NCBI GenBank assembly: GCA_002309695.1
Contig: DBXV01000016.1
Location: 346,760 to 357,353, forward strand
Length of the DNA: 10,594 nucleotides
Source: Myxococcales bacterium UBA1203
Lineage (GTDB): Bacteria; Myxococcota; Myxococcia; Myxococcales; UBA5297
Direction of reading: 5' to 3'
Numbering within the stretch: position 1 is the stretch's first letter; each line of letters begins with the position of its first letter. Positions 6,722 to 10,594 of the stretch are shown one piece after another. The notes under the pieces were generated by a model that worked only from the letters and a program-made list of their open reading frames with translations, made no database searches and had not been told where the DNA came from. The translations under genes and the position numbers were made by a program.

Positions 6722-7207
6722 TCAGGTTATTTCGGTTATTCCGGCGGCGGCCTGTTCCCCCCGGATGGCCAGCATTCTGACGAAGTTTTTGTCTGCCTCT
6801 GTGAAATTCAGCGTCGTCAGCTCCCGCAGAGACACGAAGCGCACGTCGGCGGCCTGGAGGTTCGTCACCTCGCCGCGGATAATTTCGGCGCGGTAGAGCG
6901 ACAGTTCGATGTCAAAATCCGGATAGGCGTGGCTGATGTGCGATTCCAGCTGCCCAACAGACACCTGAATTCCCAGTTCCTCACGGCATTCCCGGACTAA
7001 CGCCTCCTGCTCCGTCTCGCCGGATTCCACCTTGCCCCCCGGAAATTCCCAGAGAAGCGCGTGGCGCGCGCCGGCCCTGCGCTGCTGAACCAGAATCTCG
7101 CCGCCGCGAAAAATCAGTGCAGCGACCACCGAGATGCGCTGCCTCTGCGGCGGAAGCTGGGGCTGTATTGGCGCGTCGGCCGAGTCGTCACTCGATGAAT
7201 CGCTCAT
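6722..7207 (-). CDS. mutT: MutT-type Nudix hydrolase (probable 8-oxo-dGTP diphosphatase)
   Basis: The 161-residue product contains a complete Nudix box (G58-x5-E64-x7-R72-E73-x-x-E76-E77-x-G79-I80), visible as GGKVESGE then RECREELGI. Ahead of it is the MutT-typical strand and LLWEFPGGKVE context. MutT hydrolyses 8-oxo-dGTP to the monophosphate and so prevents A:T to C:G changes; other Nudix substrates cannot be excluded. The first ~24 residues are Ser/Asp/Pro/Gln-rich and likely disordered. I chose ATG 7207 because AAAGGA lies 10 bases upstream; an in-frame TTG at 7300 would add 31 residues without a ribosome binding site. It lies between the bamB-like gene (111-base gap) and divIVA (63-base gap), all leftward, and may belong to one transcription unit. 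Confidence 0.85.
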   Translation of the reverse strand: MSDSSSDDSADAPIQPQLPPQRQRISVVAALIFRGGEILVQQRRAGARHALLWEFPGGKVESGETEQEALVRECREELGIQVSVGQLESHISHAYPDFDIELSLYRAEIIRGEVTNLQAADVRFVSLRELTTLNFTEADKNFVRMLAIRGEQAAAGITEIT

Positions 7208-7276
7208 GTCGTTGGCATCCTTTGAGGACAATGAATTGGAGGGGAAATGAGAGGGAGGCGGAATTTGGGTCTGGGC

Positions 7277-7311
7277 CCGCGGCCAATACTCAAAACTCAA
7301 AAAGGCCGCGG
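7277..7311. repeat. 8-bp inverted repeat in the bamB-mutT gap
   Basis: CCGCGGCC (7277-7284) and GGCCGCGG (7304-7311) are perfect inverted arms around a 19-base A-rich loop containing two CTCAAA units. Neither strand has a T run directly after the stem, so it is not a standard terminator. It may be an RNA stabiliser or processing site between the two genes. Confidence 0.3.
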
Positions 7312-7318
7312 CTGCGCT

Positions 7319-8554
7319 CTAAGGATGAATGGCCAGCGCATACAGGTAGCCCCTGTTGGAGAGGATGAAGAGGTCGCCGTCCTCGCTGACGCTGGCGGGT
7401 GCCGTGACGCCGTGTCCCGGCTGAAATTCGCGGCGGATGCGCCCTGTTTCCTCTTCGATGAAAATCATCGGTTCGGCGCCGCAGGAGGCAATGAGCTGTC
7501 CGTTGGCGTTGGCCAGAGCCGTGACGGCCGTTCCAGTTCGTAAATCGCGCGCCCACCGCACGCGGCCGCTGCCCGTTTCCAGCATGGCGACAAAACTCTG
7601 GCCGCCCACGAAAACCCTGTCGCCCGCCGCGTTGAGAATCGCGGCTGTCAGACCGGGCCGCAGATGGCTCCACTTGATGTCGCCCGTGGCGCCGTCGAGG
7701 CAAAACAGGCCGTCAGAGCCCGAGGTGAACAGCACGTTTCCCTGAGCGTCGATGACGGGGGAGGCGTCCAGATCGCGAAAAGCTCTGGCGCGCGAAAGTT
7801 CCTTTTCCCAGACGAGCGCGCCGCTCGACAGCTCCAGCGCCACCGCATAGCCGTCCGCGAAGCCGGCATAGACCTTTCCGTCCTTCACCGCCGGACGGGC
7901 CGCGCCGAACAGAGACAGGCCGCGGGGCATGTCCCGCTTGTATTGCCAGCGCCAGGCGCCGCTCTTTTTGTCCAGAGCCACCAGAGTGTCGGCCGCAGTC
8001 ATCACCAGAATGAAATCACCGGCCGCCACCGGCGTCGTCATGAAGGCTTCCGGCGTCGAATAGCTCCAGATTTTCTCTCCCGTGGCGGGGTCGAAGGCGT
8101 CCAGCTTTCCGCCCGCGCTGGCGGAAAAGAGGAGCTCCCGGCTCAAAAGAGAACCGGATGCATCGAGGAGGGGGCCGGCATTGAAGGGGCCGTCCTGCCT
8201 GACCTCCCAGAGCCGCTCGCGCGTGGTCTGCGAAAAGGCCGTCAGATAGCCGTCGCGCGTGGCGGTGAAGACGATTCCCCGGCGCGCGTCCGTCGCCGGC
8301 GCGGCGAGTTCCACCGGGTGATAGGGACGCTGCTCGGTCCCTTCGACCTTGGTCCACCAGAGCACCGAAAAGGTCTTTTCCGGCGCGGCGCGCTCCATCC
8401 TGACGCTTGAGGAAAGCAGGGGATTCATCCCGTGCCCCATGCCCGCCGCCGATGTCGCGGATGTTCCGGACTGACAGGCGGCAAAAAGAAGGACCGATGA
8501 GACCATCATCGGCAGCGCGGTTCTGGAAAAGGTCAAATGTGGACGAAGGTGCAT
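7319..8554 (-). CDS. bamB: BamB-like PQQ-repeat beta-propeller lipoprotein
   Basis: The 411-residue product starts with a basic N-terminus and a hydrophobic segment (about 13-26) ending LLFAAC, so Cys27 is the likely lipidation site. The mature part is built from PQQ-type propeller repeats, each ending in a G-x-x-x-W-like turn: FDPATGEKIWSY, LDKKSGAWRWQY, LELSSGALVWEK, LDGATGDIKWSH, LETGSGRVRWAR and a degenerate last one (EEETGRIRREF). The DLDASPVIDAQG segment (261-272) matches the BamB D-V/L-D-x-x-P-V landmark, supporting BamB rather than a dehydrogenase. BamB helps the BAM complex fold outer-membrane beta-barrel proteins. The ATG is preceded by GGAG with 7 bases spacing. A strong hairpin separates it from the upstream YfgM-like gene, so it may need its own promoter. 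The lipobox has Phe at -3, slightly unusual. Confidence 0.78.
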   Translation of the reverse strand: MHLRPHLTFSRTALPMMVSSVLLFAACQSGTSATSAAGMGHGMNPLLSSSVRMERAAPEKTFSVLWWTKVEGTEQRPYHPVELAAPATDARRGIVFTATRDGYLTAFSQTTRERLWEVRQDGPFNAGPLLDASGSLLSRELLFSASAGGKLDAFDPATGEKIWSYSTPEAFMTTPVAAGDFILVMTAADTLVALDKKSGAWRWQYKRDMPRGLSLFGAARPAVKDGKVYAGFADGYAVALELSSGALVWEKELSRARAFRDLDASPVIDAQGNVLFTSGSDGLFCLDGATGDIKWSHLRPGLTAAILNAAGDRVFVGGQSFVAMLETGSGRVRWARDLRTGTAVTALANANGQLIASCGAEPMIFIEEETGRIRREFQPGHGVTAPASVSEDGDLFILSNRGYLYALAIHP

Positions 8555-8613
8555 TTTTTCGCTCCGGCATGAAGCCGCTGACAGGAAGACAGGGCCGTCA
8601 GGCGCGAAAAACA

Positions 8614-8654
8614 GAAAATCCCGCGGTCCTTTCTGGAGCGAACGCGGGATTTTC
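8614..8654 (-). terminator. intrinsic terminator after the YfgM-like gene
   Basis: GAAAATCCCGCG (8614-8625) and CGCGGGATTTTC (8643-8654) form a perfect 12-bp stem with a 17-base loop. Read leftward, the stem is followed by TGTTTTTCGC, a good U-rich tail. It begins about 22 bases beyond the YfgM-like stop codon, so it should end or attenuate that transcript before bamB. Confidence 0.8.
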
Positions 8655-8676
8655 GAGGTGCTCGGGCTCAGTGAAT

Positions 8677-9462
8677 CTATTTTTTCTGCGCGCCGTCCGC
8701 CTTTTCAGCAGGGGCGGGACGAATTCCCTGAGAGGCCAGAATGGCCAGCCGTTCCTGAGCGTGCGCCGAGACGGTGTAGATCTTCTTATGGTCGCGCACG
8801 ATGGCGGCATAGCCGTCCGCAGCTTCCTGCTTTTTCCCCTGAATCTCCCGCATGCGCGCCGCGTGGAAATCCGCCTTCGTCTTCCAGGATTCATCCTGAG
8901 ACTCTTTGCCCATCTGCTGGAAAATCCCTAGGGCAGCATCGGTATTGCTGCGCGCTTCGGCGGCGTAAGCCCGGCCCTCCAGAGCCATCAGCCGCATCGG
9001 GGCACCGGCTTCCATCTGGGCGATGAAGGCGGCGTAGAGCCTGTCTGCCTCATCGTACTTCCCCAGATTGAGCTTGGCGTCCGCCAGATAGTAGGCCGCC
9101 GACCTCGCCGCCTGAGTCCCGGCGTGCTCGTCGCAGATTTTCTGAAATGCGGCTTCCAGAGCCTCGTATTTCGCCTGCTTCGAGGGAAAAGCAGCAGACT
9201 CGCCCGGGGAAGACTGTCCGCCCTCGGATACGGGGCGGGCCACCAGCGTCATGGCCTCGGACAGGGCCTCACCCGCCGCGCGGCCCTTTGCCCTGGAGAT
9301 GCCGGAAATCGCGATGATGACCACCGTCAGCACCAACAGTGCTCCTCCGACGGCGAGGATTGTTTTTTTGTTGGCCGCGGCCTTCTCCAGATAGCCCGAT
9401 GACTTTTTGAGAAATGGATCCGGTTCGCTGATTTCTTTGCGCGTCTGCTTGTAGGAAGACAA
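8677..9462 (-). CDS. YfgM-like membrane-anchored tetratricopeptide protein
   Basis: The 261-residue product has a charged cytosolic N-terminus, one hydrophobic membrane segment (about 34-54) and a long helical, TPR-like periplasmic part. Typical TPR helix pairs are RSAAYYLADAKLNLGKYDEA (120-139) and ADFHAARMREIQGKKQEA (197-214). The layout matches YfgM, an ancillary partner of the SecYEG translocon and periplasmic chaperones, and YfgM next to BamB is a familiar gene order. The start is TTG at 9462, supported by AGGAG 8 bases upstream; no ATG fits as well. A perfect hairpin follows the stop. The family call rests on architecture and neighbourhood rather than a strong motif, so a generic TPR protein is the alternative. 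Confidence 0.65.
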   Translation of the reverse strand: MSSYKQTRKEISEPDPFLKKSSGYLEKAAANKKTILAVGGALLVLTVVIIAISGISRAKGRAAGEALSEAMTLVARPVSEGGQSSPGESAAFPSKQAKYEALEAAFQKICDEHAGTQAARSAAYYLADAKLNLGKYDEADRLYAAFIAQMEAGAPMRLMALEGRAYAAEARSNTDAALGIFQQMGKESQDESWKTKADFHAARMREIQGKKQEAADGYAAIVRDHKKIYTVSAHAQERLAILASQGIRPAPAEKADGAQKK

Positions 9463-9527
9463 AGGAAGAACTCCTGAAAAGCCCGTCTTGGAGATGCCTC
9501 GTGGGGGAGGGCTCAGACGGGGGGCTG

Positions 9528-9560
9528 AAAAAAGCGGCGCCTTCTAGCGGGGCGTTTTTT
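9528..9560 (-). terminator. weak bidirectional terminator-like element
   Basis: A6 (9528-9533) and T6 (9555-9560) flank a GC-rich core in which CGCC (9538-9541) can pair with GGCG (9551-9554), extended by G-U pairs. The A-tract/stem/T-tract layout resembles a bidirectional terminator, but the stem is short. It lies about 80 bases after the stop of the SSB-tailed gene. Confidence 0.35.
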
Positions 9561-9639
9561 GGGAAGTCAACCGCCCATTCCCAGAGTGAAAACGAGCTCA
9601 GCTGGAAGGGGACGAAAGAATCGGGACTGTCCGGAAAAG

Positions 9640-10164
9640 TCAGAAGGGGATGTCGTCGTCCTCGTCCATCGGCGGACCAAAATTGCGGTCCGGCGGCGGG
9701 ACATCGTCCAGCGGCGGGGCGGGAGGCGCGGACGAAAAAGCCGGGGCCGCGGAATGGGCGGGGGTTCCCTTCTGTCTGGCAATTTCAGCCTCTATGGCGG
9801 CCAGCAGGACTTTTTCCTTCGCGTGCCACTGCGCCTTGGCAGGGTCGTTCAGCGTCCGCCGGCAGCCATTGGCATAAAACTCCAGGTCGCCCAGCGTGGC
9901 GCCCGCGATGGGTCTTCCTTTGCTGCGTCCATAATTGGGAAAGACCATGCCGGCGGCACCGGGGCCACTGACGGCGTTTCTGGAAGCGGCGAAGGCAGGA
10001 ACCGACGCGGGAGCAATGGGGGTGGCGCCGATGGCCAGGTCTTCGAGGTGCAGACGGAAGCCGTCGCCCTCGCGGACGGCGGTGCCGATGCGGATGTTTT
10101 CAGTGGAGCCATCCGCGCGGCGGACGGCGATGGTGACGGGAAAGAGAGTGTTGTCGCTGTTCAT
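9640..10164 (-). CDS. small protein with ExoX-like C-terminal segment and SSB-type acidic tail
   Basis: The 174-residue product has three parts. Residues 8-47 are a beta-rich segment (PVTIAVRRADGS, then GTAVREGDGFRLHLEDLAIG). Residues 75-131 contain FPNYGRSKGRPIAG, LGDLEFYANG and a helix WHAKEKVLLAAIEAEIA, resembling the DNA-associated motif at the C-terminus of ExoX-type exonucleases. Residues 133-165 are Pro/Ala-rich and likely disordered, ending in MDEDDDIPF. That ending is nearly identical to the SSB C-terminal peptide (MDFDDDIPF in E. coli), which docks repair and replication proteins. No OB fold is recognisable, so it does not look like SSB itself. The ATG has AAAGG 9 bases upstream. 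It stands alone, divergent from the gene at 10413. Function is unknown; a DNA-maintenance role is inferred from the tail. Confidence 0.75.
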   Translation of the reverse strand: MNSDNTLFPVTIAVRRADGSTENIRIGTAVREGDGFRLHLEDLAIGATPIAPASVPAFAASRNAVSGPGAAGMVFPNYGRSKGRPIAGATLGDLEFYANGCRRTLNDPAKAQWHAKEKVLLAAIEAEIARQKGTPAHSAAPAFSSAPPAPPLDDVPPPDRNFGPPMDEDDDIPF

Positions 10165-10297
10165 GGTGCGGCGCCTTTGCCCCGGGGCATGAGCAGGGTC
10201 AACCCTCGGACCAGATGCAATTTGGGTGTGCCCGGACCTGAAGAAAAAGGACGCCAGTCAGAAAGAAACACCTCTGAAAACGACCCGGGAACCCGCC

Positions 10298-10325
10298 TTG
10301 ACTTTTCAGGGACGCTCCATAGAAG
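10298..10325 (+). promoter_or_regulatory. candidate sigma-70 promoter for the Ala-rich gene
   Basis: TTGACT (10298-10303) matches 5 of 6 bases of the -35 consensus. TAGAAG (10320-10325), 16 bases later, matches 4 of 6 of the -10. Transcription would begin near 10332, about 80 bases before the ATG at 10413 and just ahead of the terminator-like hairpin. Confidence 0.45.
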
Positions 10326-10342
10326 CCGCGCCCCCAGTTTCC

Positions 10343-10378
10343 GGGGCGCTGCGTCAGGCTGCGCCCCCTGTTTTTTTT
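10343..10378 (+). terminator. intrinsic terminator or attenuator in the leader of the Ala-rich gene
   Basis: GGGGCGC (10343-10349) pairs with GCGCCCC (10361-10367) over 7 bp, with an 11-base loop, followed by CTG and T8 (10371-10378). An upstream GCGCCCC (10328-10334) can pair with the same left arm, and a downstream GGGGCG (10379-10384) can pair with the same right arm. This gives mutually exclusive structures as in an attenuator. No rightward gene ends here, so a leader control role is more natural than a gene-end terminator. Confidence 0.5.
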
Positions 10379-10412
10379 GGGGCGACGTTTCCAAAGCGAA
10401 AGGCGCGAACAG

Positions 10413-10594
10413 ATGTTTGAAATTCTGGATGCTGTTTCCGGCGATGTCCTCAACTTGATTCTTGCGGCCGGGGAGGCTGCTGCGGAGGCCGCGCCCGCTG
10501 CGGCTGAAGCTGCCGGAGAAGCCGCACAGGCCGTGACCGCGGCAGCAGCAGGCGCCGCGGATACAGCCGCTCAGGCTGCACAGACAGCAGCGGT
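10413..10594 (+). CDS. Ala-rich protein, N-terminal part (runs off the right edge)
   Basis: An ATG at 10413, with GAAAGG 9 bases upstream, opens a frame that stays open for 60 codons to the window's edge. The first residues (MFEILDAVSGDVLNLILAA) form an amphipathic or weakly hydrophobic helix. They are followed by a run made almost only of Ala, Glu, Gln, Thr and Gly, rich in GCC/GCG/GCA codons. I do not recognise the gene. Such Ala-rich lead-ins can precede membrane or secreted domains, but the diagnostic part lies outside the window. The good ribosome binding site and promoter-like pair upstream support it being real. Confidence 0.6.
   Translation, partial: MFEILDAVSGDVLNLILAAGEAAAEAAPAAAEAAGEAAQAVTAAAAGAADTAAQAAQTAA

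Larger units (their letters stand above)
10165..10412. other. divergent intergenic region
   Basis: This ~250-base gap separates the leftward SSB-tailed gene from the rightward Ala-rich gene. It contains a rightward promoter-like pair (10298-10325) and alternating GCGCCCC/GGGGCG segments with a T8 run (10328-10384). I see no convincing coding frame inside it. Confidence 0.5.

Noticed and set aside
7208..7300. TTG start at 7300 for MutT
   Set aside because: It lacks a ribosome binding site and gives a long unstructured extension; ATG 7207 has AAAGGA upstream.
1..10594. CRISPR array, tRNA or rRNA genes
   Set aside because: No regularly spaced repeats and no cloverleaf or conserved rRNA segments were seen on either strand.

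Overview
The window reads as chromosomal DNA from a Gram-negative bacterium. It carries an MsbA-type lipid exporter, a BamB-like outer-membrane assembly lipoprotein and a YfgM-like anchored helical-repeat protein. It also carries a DivIVA coiled-coil protein next to a DUF167 (YggU) gene, a pairing I associate with delta-proteobacterial lineages (Myxococcota, Desulfobacterota, Bdellovibrionota). That assignment is an inference; no rRNA or other marker gene is present. Most genes are GC-rich, but the stretch from about 2.33 to 5.75 kb is visibly AT-rich and looks like accessory DNA.

Layout. 1-324 (+) is the 3' end of a gene whose product starts as UDP-GlcNAc 2-epimerase (WecB) and ends like the C-terminus of lysine 5,6-aminomutase alpha subunit. 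325-558 is non-coding and ends in a C11 tract. 559-2328 (+) is an MsbA-family ABC exporter. Facing it at 2368-3411 (-) is a divergent poly(ADP-ribose) glycohydrolase (PARG)-like protein, with an (AT)9 repeat and palindromes upstream. 3412-3807 is an intergenic region with a strong terminator and a G11 tract. 3808-5688 (-) is a membrane sulfatase of the LTA synthase/MdoB type.

Then comes a leftward run of housekeeping-type genes: DUF167 (5746-6048), DivIVA (6053-6658), MutT Nudix hydrolase (6722-7207), BamB-like lipoprotein (7319-8554), YfgM-like protein (8677-9462), and a small protein with an ExoX-like C-terminal segment and an SSB-type acidic tail (9640-10164). A divergent region with a promoter-like pair and a terminator/attenuator-like hairpin set separates these from an Ala-rich rightward gene that runs off the right edge (10413-10594+).

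How they fit: the exporter, sulfatase, BamB, YfgM and epimerase parts all concern the cell envelope. DivIVA concerns cell poles or division. MutT and the SSB-tailed protein concern genome maintenance. The most unusual points are (1) a 17-bp perfect inverted repeat, T-C11-TCTGA, bracketing the exporter and PARG-like genes; (2) a PARG-like protein whose glycine-rich diphosphate loop is replaced while the catalytic Glu and the TGNWGCGAFGG segment remain; (3) an SSB C-terminal peptide on a protein with no recognisable OB fold; (4) the WecB/aminomutase chimeric reading frame. I see no CRISPR array, tRNA, rRNA or transposase gene.
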